A DNA stretch of 64,000 bases from Nocardioides sp. zg-1308. Lineage in GTDB: Bacteria; Actinomycetota; Actinomycetes; Propionibacteriales; Nocardioidaceae. Both the position numbers and the translations under genes were made by a program. Under the pieces are notes generated by a model. The model searched no databases. It saw only the letters and a list, made by a program, of their open reading frames with translations, and had not been told where the DNA came from. Shown here one piece after another: positions 16,798 to 25,154 of the stretch. Within the stretch, counting starts at the first letter, position 1. The number at the start of each line of letters is the position of its first letter. Where the stretch lies: positions 124,001 through 188,000 of the forward strand of contig NZ_JABJQY010000004.1 in the NCBI RefSeq assembly GCF_013155375.1, written 5' to 3'.

Positions 16798-17443
16798 GCA
16801 CACGTCCGGGTCGTCCGAGCACCGCACTCGCTCGTGGCAGGAGGGCACCGCCACCCTGCTCCTCGTCGTCGCCGCGGTCGCGACGTCCTGGAGCAGCTAC
16901 CAAGCCACCCGGTGGAACGGCGAGCAGGCAGCCGCAGCAGGCCGCACGAACGCCGTCCGCATCGAGGCGTCGCGCGCCGACGCCCTGGCCGAGTCACAGA
17001 CGCAGATCGACGTGGCCACCTTCATCGCCTGGGTGGAGGCGGATCGCACCGGTGACGCCCGGCTCGCGGAGTTCGTCGAGGACCGGTTCCGCGACGAGTT
17101 CCGCCCGGCGTACGACGCCTGGACGGCGACCGCCCCCTTCACCGATCCCGACGCGCCGCCCACACCGTTCGCCATGGACGAGTACCACCTCGCGTCCCAG
17201 GAGCAGGCAGAGGAGCTCGACGTGCGGGCCGAGGCGTCGGCGGCCGAGGTGCGCCGCAACATCCAGCGCGCCAGCAACTACGTGCTGACGGTGGTGCTCT
17301 ACGCGGTCGCCCTCTTCTTCGCCGGCATGAGCACCCGGGTCTCGGCCCTGCGCCTGCGGTGGGTCCTCACCGTCGCCGGTTGTGCGGTCTTCCTCGGCAC
17401 CCTGGCGTGGATCGCCACCTTCCCGGTGAGCATCGCCGTCTGA
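16790..17443 (+). CDS. membrane protein, DUF4337-like layout
   Basis: A 217-residue protein with one N-terminal helix (EGTATLLLVVAAVATSWSSY), a ~120-residue soluble helical region rich in Ala, Glu and Asp, and two C-terminal helices (VLTVVLYAVALFFAGM and VLTVAGCAVFLGTLAWIATF). GTG at 16790 overlaps the DUF4239 gene; GTG at 16781 is an equally possible start. The tight overlap implies that the two membrane proteins are made together. Confidence 0.7.
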   Translation: MPEHTSGSSEHRTRSWQEGTATLLLVVAAVATSWSSYQATRWNGEQAAAAGRTNAVRIEASRADALAESQTQIDVATFIAWVEADRTGDARLAEFVEDRFRDEFRPAYDAWTATAPFTDPDAPPTPFAMDEYHLASQEQAEELDVRAEASAAEVRRNIQRASNYVLTVVLYAVALFFAGMSTRVSALRLRWVLTVAGCAVFLGTLAWIATFPVSIAV

Positions 17444-17482
17444 GTGCGCTGGTCCGTGGGCGCGGCCGCACCCGGGTCGCGG

Positions 17483-18004
17483 CTACGGGCCCTGTCCGCG
17501 ACGCTCGAGGTCGTCGACGACCTCCCGGACGGCCGCGGGGGCGTCCTCGGAGAGCTCCGCGTGCAGCAGTGCGACGTCCCCGCGCTCGAGCTCGCGCTCG
17601 ATGACCGGGCGCAGCTCGTCGAGGTCGGCGTCGCTCGACAGCACGAGCAGGGCGGAGGAGCCAGGGGTCAGGTGCTTTTCCATCTCCTCGACGAGCCGGC
17701 GGTCGATGCCGGCGCCGCTGAGTCGCGACATGGCGGCCGCGATGCCGGCGCCCGCAGCGGCCCCGGCCAGCGGAGCGAGCACGACGAGTCCGACGAGTCC
17801 GCCCAGCACCGAGCCCTTGCCGGCGCTCGACGCGGACGGATGGTGCAGGTGGCTGATCACCGGCTCCTCGGCCCGCGGCATCCAGGCGACCGTGATGGCG
17901 TCGTGGACAGTGAGGACGAGGCGCTCCTCCAAGGCCCTGAGCCGCACACCACCCGCCTCGGCCCCGAAGGGCGTGTCGTAGTGCCACACCGTCAGCGCGG
18001 TCAC
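17483..18004 (-). CDS. DUF1269 family stress-type membrane protein
   Basis: A 173-residue protein with the DUF1269 opening LTVWHYDTPFGAEAGGVRLR, the VLTVHDAITVAW strand, a glycine/alanine-rich hydrophobic hairpin (GSVLGGLVGLVVLAPLAGAA) and a C-terminal SSALLVLSSDADLDELRPVI region. GTG at 18004 is preferred because family members start just before LTVW and because the predicted transcript from 18071-18117 begins after the TTG at 18076. Confidence 0.83.
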   Translation of the reverse strand: MTALTVWHYDTPFGAEAGGVRLRALEERLVLTVHDAITVAWMPRAEEPVISHLHHPSASSAGKGSVLGGLVGLVVLAPLAGAAAGAGIAAAMSRLSGAGIDRRLVEEMEKHLTPGSSALLVLSSDADLDELRPVIERELERGDVALLHAELSEDAPAAVREVVDDLERRGQGP

Positions 18005-18070
18005 GGGGCCGTGCTCCGGGGCGCTTCGTGCATGGCTCGTCTCGCTCCCGTCGGGGCCGGTGTCGACTCC

Positions 18071-18117
18071 ATCCAAGGCCCGCAGCGCCGGGCGTGCCTC
18101 ACACGTGGCGGGCGAGC
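18071..18117 (-). promoter_or_regulatory. inverted-repeat promoter of the DUF1269 gene
   Basis: CCTCACAC (18097-18104), 5 bp, GGGCGAGC (18110-18117). Leftward: GTGTGAGG, 20 bp, then TTGGAT (18076-18071). A weaker match in both parts. Confidence 0.4.
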
Positions 18118-18137
18118 ACCGAGGGGCACGCCTGCCG

Positions 18138-18677
18138 TCACCGACCGTCGCGGCTCCGACCCCGCTCGACGGCGCCCACGAAGACGCGGATGACCACGCC
18201 GATCAGCAGGAGGTCGAGCACCATCTGCACGGTGACCAGGCGACGCGCCTGCTGGGTCACCGCCGCGATGTCGCCGAAGCCGACCGTCGCGAAGACCGTG
18301 ACGGTGAAGTAGAGGGCGTCCGTCCGGGTCAGGGCACCGGCGGTGAAGCTGTCGGGGTCGTCCAGCGTCAGGAGGTAGTAGCTGACGGCGAACAGGACGA
18401 GGAACACCGGCAGGATGACGGCAAGCGCTTCGACCGCCCGCACACCCGGGTGGGTGGAGCGGGTCACGGCGTGCACCTGCCACACCGTGACCACCACCAG
18501 TGCGCCCAGCGCTGCGAGCAGGCCGACCCCGACTGGCAATCGGCCGAGGTGGTCGAGGGGGAGGACGAAGTAGAGCACGCACACCGCGGTGGTCGATGCG
18601 AGTGCCCGTGCCACGCCACGCGCGACGGGAGGCCGGCCTGTGCCGGTGCTCTGGCTCTGCTCACGGGCGTGGGTCAC
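18138..18677 (-). CDS. two-helix potassium channel protein
   Basis: A 179-residue membrane protein with an ion-channel domain: the selectivity filter TVGFGD lies in a pore loop after LYFTVTVFA and before the last helix (VTVQMVLDLLLIGVVIRVFV). Two or three extra N-terminal helices precede it. No cytoplasmic RCK domain follows, so gating is not predictable. GTG at 18677 is chosen because AGGAGGAG stands eight bases before it, and the longer start at 18755 lies upstream of the predicted transcription start. Confidence 0.88.
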   Translation of the reverse strand: MTHAREQSQSTGTGRPPVARGVARALASTTAVCVLYFVLPLDHLGRLPVGVGLLAALGALVVVTVWQVHAVTRSTHPGVRAVEALAVILPVFLVLFAVSYYLLTLDDPDSFTAGALTRTDALYFTVTVFATVGFGDIAAVTQQARRLVTVQMVLDLLLIGVVIRVFVGAVERGRSRDGR

Positions 18678-18739
18678 GGTGGGGCTCCTCCTCACTGCTG
18701 CCTCGGGACACGCGACGGCATGCGTGGCGGCGCAGGCCC

Positions 18740-18812
18740 AGACCACGTCGTCCACCTCGTCCGTGCATCACCTGAGTCGGGTGACCCCACGGCGGCTGAG
18801 CGGCGCGACCAT
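18740..18812. promoter_or_regulatory. inverted-repeat promoter between K+ channel and membrane gene
   Basis: CATCACCT (18766-18773), 5 bp, GGGTGACC (18779-18786). Rightward: 20 bp then GACCAT (18807-18812). Leftward: AGGTGATG, 20 bp, then TGGTCT (18745-18740), which lacks the A at position 2, so the leftward promoter is less certain. Confidence 0.5.
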
Positions 18813-18849
18813 GGGCTGCACCGGCGAGCGAGGTGAGGGAGGCGGGCGC

Positions 18850-19356
18850 ATGGTCGGGCAGCCGCAGGCAACCGGCGCCACGTCGACCCACCGCGAGACC
18901 CGGAGGCACGCGTCCCACGTCTACGGGCTCATCATCGGCGGGGCCGTGCTGGCCACGGTCCCCGAGGACTTCCGGCTCGTGAGGGTGGCGCTCAATCTCT
19001 TCATCACCTTGGTCGTCTACTGGGCTGCCGAGACGTACGTGCACTGGATCAGCGTCCGCACGCTCGCCGGCCGCGCGCTGACCTCGGCGGAGAAGCGGGA
19101 GGTGGTCGGCGACGGGTGGCCGCTCGTGGCGGCGTGCGCCGTCCCGGTGGCCTTCCTGGTCGTCGAGGCACTCTTCCGCGTGGAGACGGCGCTGGCGGTC
19201 GACCTCGCGCTCGGGCTGAACGCGGTGCTCCTGCTGGTCGTCGGGTGGCGCATGGGGCGTGCCGGTCACCTCCGCGGAGGGGCGCTGGTGGTGGCCACGG
19301 TGGCGGCCGGGCTGCTGGGCGTCGCCATGATCGTCCTCAAGATCGCCCTGCACTGA
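18850..19356 (+). CDS. integral membrane protein of unknown function
   Basis: A 168-residue protein with about four helices, among them GLIIGGAVLATVPE, ALNLFITLVVYWAAETYVHW, VAACAVPVAFLVVEALF and the last 20 residues. ATG at 18850 has GAGGGAGG ten bases upstream, and upstream starts lie before the expected transcript. Start of a rightward run with the YihY/holin fusion and the metallo-hydrolase gene. Family not recognised. Confidence 0.7.
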   Translation: MVGQPQATGATSTHRETRRHASHVYGLIIGGAVLATVPEDFRLVRVALNLFITLVVYWAAETYVHWISVRTLAGRALTSAEKREVVGDGWPLVAACAVPVAFLVVEALFRVETALAVDLALGLNAVLLLVVGWRMGRAGHLRGGALVVATVAAGLLGVAMIVLKIALH

Positions 19357-19371
19357 CGTGGCGACGGCCTG

Positions 19372-20682
19372 ATGGACCTCATCCGCCCGGGCTCCTCCGG
19401 CGACCTCCAGGCCCTCGGCCGCAGAGCCGCCGAGTCCTTCCTGGGCAGGTCGGTCCTCCGGTTCCTCAGGATGGCCGGGATCGACCGGTGCATCGTGTTG
19501 TCCTCCCAGGCGTTCACTGCCCTCATCCCGCTCCTGATCCTGGTGGCGAGCCTGGCACCGGTCGGCGAGGAGGACGTCGTCGCCGACTCCTTGGTCGACA
19601 AGTTCGCCCTGACGGGTGGGTCCGCGGACGCCGTCGAGCAGCTGTTCTCGACACCGCCCGGTGCCTCCAGCGGCGTGAGCGTGTTCAGCGCCCTGCTGCT
19701 GTTGTTCTCGGGAGTGTCCTTCGCGCGCCGGATGCAGGCGATGTACCGCGCCGGGTGGGACCAGCAGCGGCAGGGGGTGCGCAGCACGGTCTTCGCGGTG
19801 CTCGGCCTGGGAGCGCTGCTCGTGGAGGTCTGCCTGACCTACGGCCTGCGGGAGCTGGGGGAGGGTCTCAGCGCTCACTGGTGGTGGACCGTCCCGGTGC
19901 AGCTCGCCACCGGCCTGGTCCTCTGGACCTCGATCCCGTACCTCCTGATGGACCGGCGCGTGCACTGGCGCCGGCTGCTGGTCGCCGGCGGTGGCGCCGC
20001 TGTGGGCACGACGGCGTTCTCCCTCGCGACCACGGTCTACATGCCGGTCACGGTGGAGCGCTACACCGAGGACTTCGGCCTGTTCGGCATCACGATCGCC
20101 CTCATCGGCTGGATGCTCGTCGGCGCCGGGATCCTGGTGGGCAGCACGGCGATCGGCGCCGAGTTCGATGCGGCCCGTGGTGCTCGCGTGGTGGCGCTGA
20201 AGACGCGCTTCGGGTTGCACGACCCTTCCGCCGACCAGAGCCGCGTCGTCGAGCAGGAGGATCGCGGGCTCACGGCGGACGACGTCCTCCTGCTCGTCCG
20301 CGTCCTGCTCAACTGGCTCATCCTCACGGCGGCCGTCTGGGTCGCCACGGCCGTGGTGCCAGGTCTGCACGTCGACGGCGGTGTCGTGACCTACCTGGCC
20401 CTGTCCGTCCTGTTCGGGCTCGTCAACGCCGTGCTCGGACCGCTCCTCGACCTGGTCGCCCTGCCCCTCACGGTGGTGACGCTGGGTCTCTTCGCGCTGG
20501 TGGTCAACGGCGTGCTGCTCGCCACGACCGCCGGGCTCACCGAGCGCTTCTCCGTCGACGGCCTCGGCAACGCCGTCCTGGGGGCCCTGGTCATCGCCGT
20601 CGTCACGACCGTGCTCGAGCTGGTCGTCCGCCCGGTCGCGCGCTCCTCGGCGGGGTCGTCGCAGAGGCGGGTCAACGCATGA
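19372..20682 (+). CDS. YihY/BrkB-like protein fused to a holin-family (DUF360) domain
   Basis: A 436-residue membrane protein. Residues 1 to about 290 form a YihY/virulence-factor-BrkB-like domain (IVLSSQAFTALIPLLILVAS, then FSGVSFARRMQAMYRAGWDQ). From about 300 onward there is a four-helix domain (SVLFGLVNAVLGPLLDLVAL and LFALVVNGVLLATTAGL) nearly matching the free-standing protein of 10309-10695. The fusion links the two families functionally. ATG at 19372 lacks a clear ribosome-binding site. The stop overlaps the start of the next gene (ATGA). Confidence 0.85.
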   Translation: MDLIRPGSSGDLQALGRRAAESFLGRSVLRFLRMAGIDRCIVLSSQAFTALIPLLILVASLAPVGEEDVVADSLVDKFALTGGSADAVEQLFSTPPGASSGVSVFSALLLLFSGVSFARRMQAMYRAGWDQQRQGVRSTVFAVLGLGALLVEVCLTYGLRELGEGLSAHWWWTVPVQLATGLVLWTSIPYLLMDRRVHWRRLLVAGGGAAVGTTAFSLATTVYMPVTVERYTEDFGLFGITIALIGWMLVGAGILVGSTAIGAEFDAARGARVVALKTRFGLHDPSADQSRVVEQEDRGLTADDVLLLVRVLLNWLILTAAVWVATAVVPGLHVDGGVVTYLALSVLFGLVNAVLGPLLDLVALPLTVVTLGLFALVVNGVLLATTAGLTERFSVDGLGNAVLGALVIAVVTTVLELVVRPVARSSAGSSQRRVNA

Positions 20683-21467
20683 GCATCGTCATCACGTGGT
20701 TGGGCCACGCGACCGTCGTCGTGGACATCGACGGTGTGCGCCTGGTGTCGGACCCGCTCCTGCGACGGCACAACGGCCCGCTCCGGCGACGCGGCGAGCA
20801 GCCCGACCGGGCGGCCTGGGCGGGTGCGCGCGCCGTCCTCCTGTCCCATCTCCACCACGACCACGCCGAGGTCTCCTCCCTGCGGCTGCTCGGGGACGTC
20901 CCGGTGCTGACGGCCGTCGACAACGCCCGGTGGGTGACGGGCAAGGGCCTGCGCGGACACGGGTTGCAGGACGAGTGGGTGCGGGTGGACGACGACTGCG
21001 ACGTCCGGGTGCGCCTCGTACCGGCCGTGCACCACTCGCGACCCATGCCGCACCGGCCGAACGCGGCGAACGGCCATCTCGTGAGGGGGCCGTCCGGAGT
21101 GGTGTGGATCGCCGGGGACACCGAGCTCTACGCCGGCATGGAGACCGTCCCCCACCTGGCGGGGGCGGCCGTCGACGCGGCGGTCGTGCCCGTGGGCGGC
21201 TGGGGGCCGCGCCTCTCACCCGGACACCTGGGACCGCACGAGGCTGCCGTGGCGTGCCGTCGGGTCGGCGCGTCGCTCGCCGTCCCGGTGCACTGGGGGA
21301 CCCTCCACGTCCCGGGCGCGCGAGAGCTGCCCCGTGGGTGGATGGGAGCCGGAGGACCGGACTTCGCGGCGGCCGTCACCAGGGAGGCGCCCGACTGCGA
21401 GGTCGCCGTGCTCAGCCTCGGTGGCTCGGTGGTGGTTCCTCGACGAGGTCGCCGGGCTGACCGCTGA
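20679..21467 (+). CDS. metallo-beta-lactamase-fold hydrolase (UlaG-like)
   Basis: A 262-residue soluble enzyme with the opening ITWLGHATVVVDIDGVRLVSDP, the metal-binding HxHxDH motif (SHLHHDHAE), a later Asp ligand (WIAGDTEL) and a C-terminal His (VPVHWGTLH). This is the layout of UlaG/NAPE-PLD-like hydrolases, which act on phosphodiesters or lactones; its substrate is unknown. The start overlaps the preceding gene by 4 bp. Its last 56 bp overlap the end of the convergent AI-2E family gene. Confidence 0.88.
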   Translation: MSIVITWLGHATVVVDIDGVRLVSDPLLRRHNGPLRRRGEQPDRAAWAGARAVLLSHLHHDHAEVSSLRLLGDVPVLTAVDNARWVTGKGLRGHGLQDEWVRVDDDCDVRVRLVPAVHHSRPMPHRPNAANGHLVRGPSGVVWIAGDTELYAGMETVPHLAGAAVDAAVVPVGGWGPRLSPGHLGPHEAAVACRRVGASLAVPVHWGTLHVPGARELPRGWMGAGGPDFAAAVTREAPDCEVAVLSLGGSVVVPRRGRRADR

Positions 21468-22470
21468 CCAGTGGTTCCCGCCACGTCCCGTCGGGGTCCG
21501 CCTCGATGAGCAGCGCCTTGACGAGCAGGCTCATCGGCACGGCGAGGAGTGCTCCGATCGGGCCGAGCACCCACGCCCAGAACACGAGCGAGAGGAACGT
21601 CAGGGTGGTCGACAGGCCCACGGCGGACCCGACGTAGCGGGGCTGGATGACCGACTGGATGACGAGGTTCACGACGCAGTAGAGCACCACGACCACGACC
21701 ATGAGGTCGGGACCGCCCTCGAGCAGTGCCACGAGGGCGGGTGGCACGAGGCCGATCACGAAGCCGATGTTGGGGATGAAGTTGGTGACGAACGCCAGTG
21801 CGCCCCAGACGAGCGCGCCCGGGACGCCCAGGCCCCACAGCATGACCGTGTCGACGACGGCGACGATGAGCCCGAAGATCGCGGACACCCCGAGGTAGGT
21901 GCGGGTGCCCTGCGCGAACGACTCGAGCGCGGCGACCAGGTCGGGCCGGTGCCGACGTGCACCGGCGGCGAGCCGCTCGGTGCTCGCACCGTCGAAGGCC
22001 ATGAAGAGCATGAGCGTCAGGACGAGGGCGAACGACGAGAGCAGGGAGACGATGCCCCCCATCAGGGCCGTGAGGGCCTCCACCAGACGGCCCACGTCGA
22101 GCGCTCCCGCGGCGGCCTTGGCCTGCGGCTCGTCGAAGCCCATGGACGTGACCGTGCTGTGGACGCTGCCGGACAGGTCGTCGAGCTCGCTCGCATAGGT
22201 CGGCACGAGGGACGCGAGCTGCGCGGCCGAGACCACCAGGGCAAGAGTGAGTGCGGCGATCAGCAGGTATGCCCCGAGCAGCACGACGACGGACGCGGCC
22301 CACGTCGGCATCCGCCGCCCGAGGCGCGAGCGCACGGGGTGGAGGAGCACGGTCAGGGCGAGCGCCAGTGCCGTGGGTCCCACTATCCCGGCGGCGGCCT
22401 TGAGCCCCGCGAGGACGACCACCAGCGCGGCGGCGCTCACCAGCATGCGGCCACTGCGCGTCGCTGTCAT
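21412..22470 (-). CDS. AI-2E family transporter-type membrane protein
   Basis: A 352-residue polytopic protein with the AI-2E exporter layout: paired N-terminal helices, a soluble segment with LAGARRHRPDLVAALESFAQ, then a cluster of helices with FVTNFIPNIGFVIGLVPPAL and the late VIQPRYVGSAVGLSTTLTF. Substrates vary in the family, from signalling molecules to ions. ATG at 22470 overlaps the stop of the upstream phosphodiesterase-like gene, and the longer in-frame start at 22626 lies inside that gene. Confidence 0.87.
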   Translation of the reverse strand: MTATRSGRMLVSAAALVVVLAGLKAAAGIVGPTALALALTVLLHPVRSRLGRRMPTWAASVVVLLGAYLLIAALTLALVVSAAQLASLVPTYASELDDLSGSVHSTVTSMGFDEPQAKAAAGALDVGRLVEALTALMGGIVSLLSSFALVLTLMLFMAFDGASTERLAAGARRHRPDLVAALESFAQGTRTYLGVSAIFGLIVAVVDTVMLWGLGVPGALVWGALAFVTNFIPNIGFVIGLVPPALVALLEGGPDLMVVVVVLYCVVNLVIQSVIQPRYVGSAVGLSTTLTFLSLVFWAWVLGPIGALLAVPMSLLVKALLIEADPDGTWREPLVSGQPGDLVEEPPPSHRG

Positions 22471-24545
22471 GAGCTGCTCCTCTGGTGGCCGGCGGGGAGG
22501 CTCGTCCGGTGGTGGAGCGCCTCCAGCACGCCCACCAGGTGCCGGTGCAAGGCGTCGCCTCCGACGATCGGCTCCATGGGGATGAGCAGGTCGGCCGGTG
22601 CCAGCACGAACGCGCGGTCCTGCCACCCGCCGAGCCCGCCGTGTGCGCCGACGAGCGGCTCGAAGGCAGCGATCTCGCGCGTGCGCGGGTCGACGGCACT
22701 GTTGACGTACAGGTCGGGCGCCTCGGGCATCGAGGTGGCCGCGCGCACCATCGCCGCGGCGTGCGAGCCGAAGCCGTGCAACGGGTCCGTGCCGACCACC
22801 TCACCCGTGTCGAGGTAGTGGCGACCCGAGCGCCCGATGGCGACGGGGCCGGCCAGCGACATCGCGCTCACGAAGCCGATGCCCTCGTGCGCGACCAGCC
22901 CGGGCACCAGCGCCGGCCACTGGCGATCGAGGTCGTCGAGCGTCAGCCGCGCGGGACCCGGCGCGTAGACGAGCCCCAGGTTGCCGCTCCCCAGCACCAC
23001 CAGCTCGGTGTCGCTGGAGGCAGCGTCCGGCTGCGTCCTGCCCCGGACGCGGCGTGACGCGGCCCCCGAGATCCCGGTCGAGGGCGCCGCGGTGAGGTCC
23101 TGCAGGACCGAGTCGACCCGGCCCCAGCCCTCGATGCTGCCCTCCACGCCCGAGGTGGCCGACATGGTGAGCGCGCGGCAGAGCGCACTGAGCTCGATGC
23201 CGTGGCGGGCCGCGAAAGGCTCCCCCTGGGACTGGCCGTGGTCGCTGAGCACCACCACGTGGTAGCGCCGCGGCGCTCGCTCGGCGACCTTGTGCAGGAC
23301 CGCGAAGACCTGGTCGAGCCCGCCGAGCGCGGCGAGTGACTCGATCCGCGTGCCGCCGGCGTGGTGGGCGATCTCGTCGTAGTCGACGTAGTCGACGTAG
23401 ATGCTGCGCGCGCCGCGCATCATCTCCTCGCTGACGATCGCGGTGTTGAGGTCCCGCAGCAGGCCGTTGCTGAACGCCCTCAGCGCGGCGAACGTCCAGG
23501 AGCGGTGCACGCGCGGGTGCACCAGCAGGCGTCGCTGACGCGCCATCTGGAAGCGTTCGCGTCCCACCTCGGCCGCAGCACGCGACAGGCTGCGCGCCAG
23601 GCCGTCGGGCCGCACCAGGAAGCGTGCGAACACCTGCCTGGTGCGGCGCGCCCCGCGCGTCACCTCGAGCCGGCTCATCGTCATGGAGGCCTTGGGCGCG
23701 TCACCGGTGAACAGGTTGGAGACGGACACCCCGTCGTCGACGAGCAGCCCCTGGCCGGTGCTCGCGCGCGACTCGATCACCGCCGCGTCCTCGGGACGGT
23801 TGGCCACGAGGACCCTGCCGAGCTCGCGGTCGTACCAGCGGAAGGCGGGGACGCCGGCCGCGCTGCCCATCAGCAGCGCCTGCTGGCTCGCGGGTGTCGT
23901 GCACGGGAGCTGGACCGTCCACTCGTGCAGCGCGTGGGACCCGCTGTCGACCCAGCGGCGCAACGTCGGCATCGTGCCGGACTCGAGCACCCACTGCATC
24001 ACCGGGAAGGAGACGCCGTCGAGCTGGACGAAGAGGACGCCGTCGACCTCGGGGTCCGTGACGTGGCCCGGCTTGATCCGCATGAGACTCGCCGCGAAGG
24101 ACTCGTCGGTCCCGGCGCTGGTGAGCCACACCAGGACGGTCCCGAACGCAGAGGCGATCCACGCCGCGGCGACGGCGGTCCACCACGACGCGAAGGACAC
24201 GCCCGGGACGAGGCCCAGGGCCAGCTGCATCACGACCGCCTGGCCGAAGACGGTGCACAACGCGACGGCGATCCAGCCGACCCTGGCCGCGAGCTCGACG
24301 AGGACCGGACGCACCACGAGGCCGAGCAACCCGGTCACGGCGGCGGCGACCAGCAGCGGCAGCCACGAGGTGTGGGTGAACCCCGGGAGGAGCCACGCTG
24401 TCATCAGCAGGGCGACGAACGAGAGGATCCACGCTGCGACGAGCCGGGCACCGTCCGCCAGCCGCACCGGCCGGGGACGCGGCGTCCGAGGGGCGGTCGC
24501 GTCGGCACGTGCCGGCGGATCGGTGACGCCGCTCACGGGTGTCAC
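22467..24545 (-). CDS. holin-family membrane domain fused to alkaline-phosphatase-like hydrolase
   Basis: A 692-residue protein. The first ~150 residues form four helices of the holin/DUF360-like type (ARLVAAWILSFVALLMTAWL onward). The rest is a type I phosphodiesterase/alkaline phosphatase-like domain with FVQLDGVSFPVM (metal Asp), TTPASQQALLMGS (nucleophile Thr region) and VVLSDHGQSQGEPF (metal Asp and His). It is expected to hydrolyse a phosphodiester or phosphoester at the membrane. GTG at 24545 has no clear ribosome-binding site. It is probably co-transcribed with the DUF7144 gene 84 bp upstream and overlaps the AI-2E family gene downstream. Confidence 0.85.
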   Translation of the reverse strand: MTPVSGVTDPPARADATAPRTPRPRPVRLADGARLVAAWILSFVALLMTAWLLPGFTHTSWLPLLVAAAVTGLLGLVVRPVLVELAARVGWIAVALCTVFGQAVVMQLALGLVPGVSFASWWTAVAAAWIASAFGTVLVWLTSAGTDESFAASLMRIKPGHVTDPEVDGVLFVQLDGVSFPVMQWVLESGTMPTLRRWVDSGSHALHEWTVQLPCTTPASQQALLMGSAAGVPAFRWYDRELGRVLVANRPEDAAVIESRASTGQGLLVDDGVSVSNLFTGDAPKASMTMSRLEVTRGARRTRQVFARFLVRPDGLARSLSRAAAEVGRERFQMARQRRLLVHPRVHRSWTFAALRAFSNGLLRDLNTAIVSEEMMRGARSIYVDYVDYDEIAHHAGGTRIESLAALGGLDQVFAVLHKVAERAPRRYHVVVLSDHGQSQGEPFAARHGIELSALCRALTMSATSGVEGSIEGWGRVDSVLQDLTAAPSTGISGAASRRVRGRTQPDAASSDTELVVLGSGNLGLVYAPGPARLTLDDLDRQWPALVPGLVAHEGIGFVSAMSLAGPVAIGRSGRHYLDTGEVVGTDPLHGFGSHAAAMVRAATSMPEAPDLYVNSAVDPRTREIAAFEPLVGAHGGLGGWQDRAFVLAPADLLIPMEPIVGGDALHRHLVGVLEALHHRTSLPAGHQRSSS

Positions 24546-24628
24546 TTGCGCCGGCTCGCGCGAGGGGTCACCTCAGCACCTCGACCTCCGGCGCCGCGGG
24601 TGGCGTGGTTGCTGCGCCCGTCCACGCG

Positions 24629-25066
24629 TCAGCGCCACTCGGCGTAGGAGCCGCGCCTGGCGGTGACCGCGTAGATGATCAAGACGTCGACGGCGATCAT
24701 GATCGCCGACCAGAGGGGGTAGGCGGCGAGGAAGGCCAGGTTCACGACGGCGCTCGTCATCGCGACGACGACGGCCACGACGCGGGCCCAGGTGGCGCCG
24801 GTGAGCAGTGCCCCGCCGGCGACCGCGAGCAGGACACCCAGGAGCAGGTGGACCCAGCCCCAGGTCGTGTAGTCGGTGGTCACCACCAGCCCGCGCTCGG
24901 TGACGAGGAAGTAGTCGTCCTTGAAGAGCGCGACCAGGCCGGCCATGGCGTGGAACGCCCCGAGCATCATCATCATGACGCCGGCGAAGACGACCCAGCC
25001 GTACCATCCCCCGCCCGTGTCGCCGGGGGCGCTGCCGGAGCGGTCGACCGAAGCGTGTGCAGTCAT
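24629..25066 (-). CDS. DUF7144 family membrane protein
   Basis: A 145-residue four-helix protein with the family hallmark TTWGWVHLLLGVLLAVAGGAL after GVMMMMLGAFHAMAGLVALF. Two paralogues lie at 26729-27166 and 39881-40300. The family has no established biochemical role. ATG at 25066 follows AAAGG; the alternative at 25105 falls at or before the predicted transcription start. First gene of a likely operon with the phosphodiesterase-like fusion and the AI-2E family gene. Confidence 0.87.
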   Translation of the reverse strand: MTAHASVDRSGSAPGDTGGGWYGWVVFAGVMMMMLGAFHAMAGLVALFKDDYFLVTERGLVVTTDYTTWGWVHLLLGVLLAVAGGALLTGATWARVVAVVVAMTSAVVNLAFLAAYPLWSAIMIAVDVLIIYAVTARRGSYAEWR

Positions 25067-25099
25067 GTCGGGGCCTTTCTGCTGCGGTGGTATCGGCAC

Positions 25100-25146
25100 C
25101 AGCATGTGAGCGCCGCCCGGCGGTCGCCTCCCCCACGGAGGGTGAC
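25100..25146 (-). promoter_or_regulatory. inverted-repeat promoter of the DUF7144 operon
   Basis: CCTCCCCC (25126-25133), 5 bp, GGGTGACG (25139-25146). Leftward: GGGGGAGG, 20 bp, then CATGCT (25105-25100). The site sits between the LuxR gene stop (25155) and the operon. Confidence 0.55.
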
Positions 25147-25154
25147 GGCGTCGC

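Noticed and set aside
19116..20690. Long rightward frame overlapping the YihY/holin fusion gene
   Set aside because: Arg/Gly/Pro-rich frame-shifted shadow; only the metallo-hydrolase part from 20679 is real.
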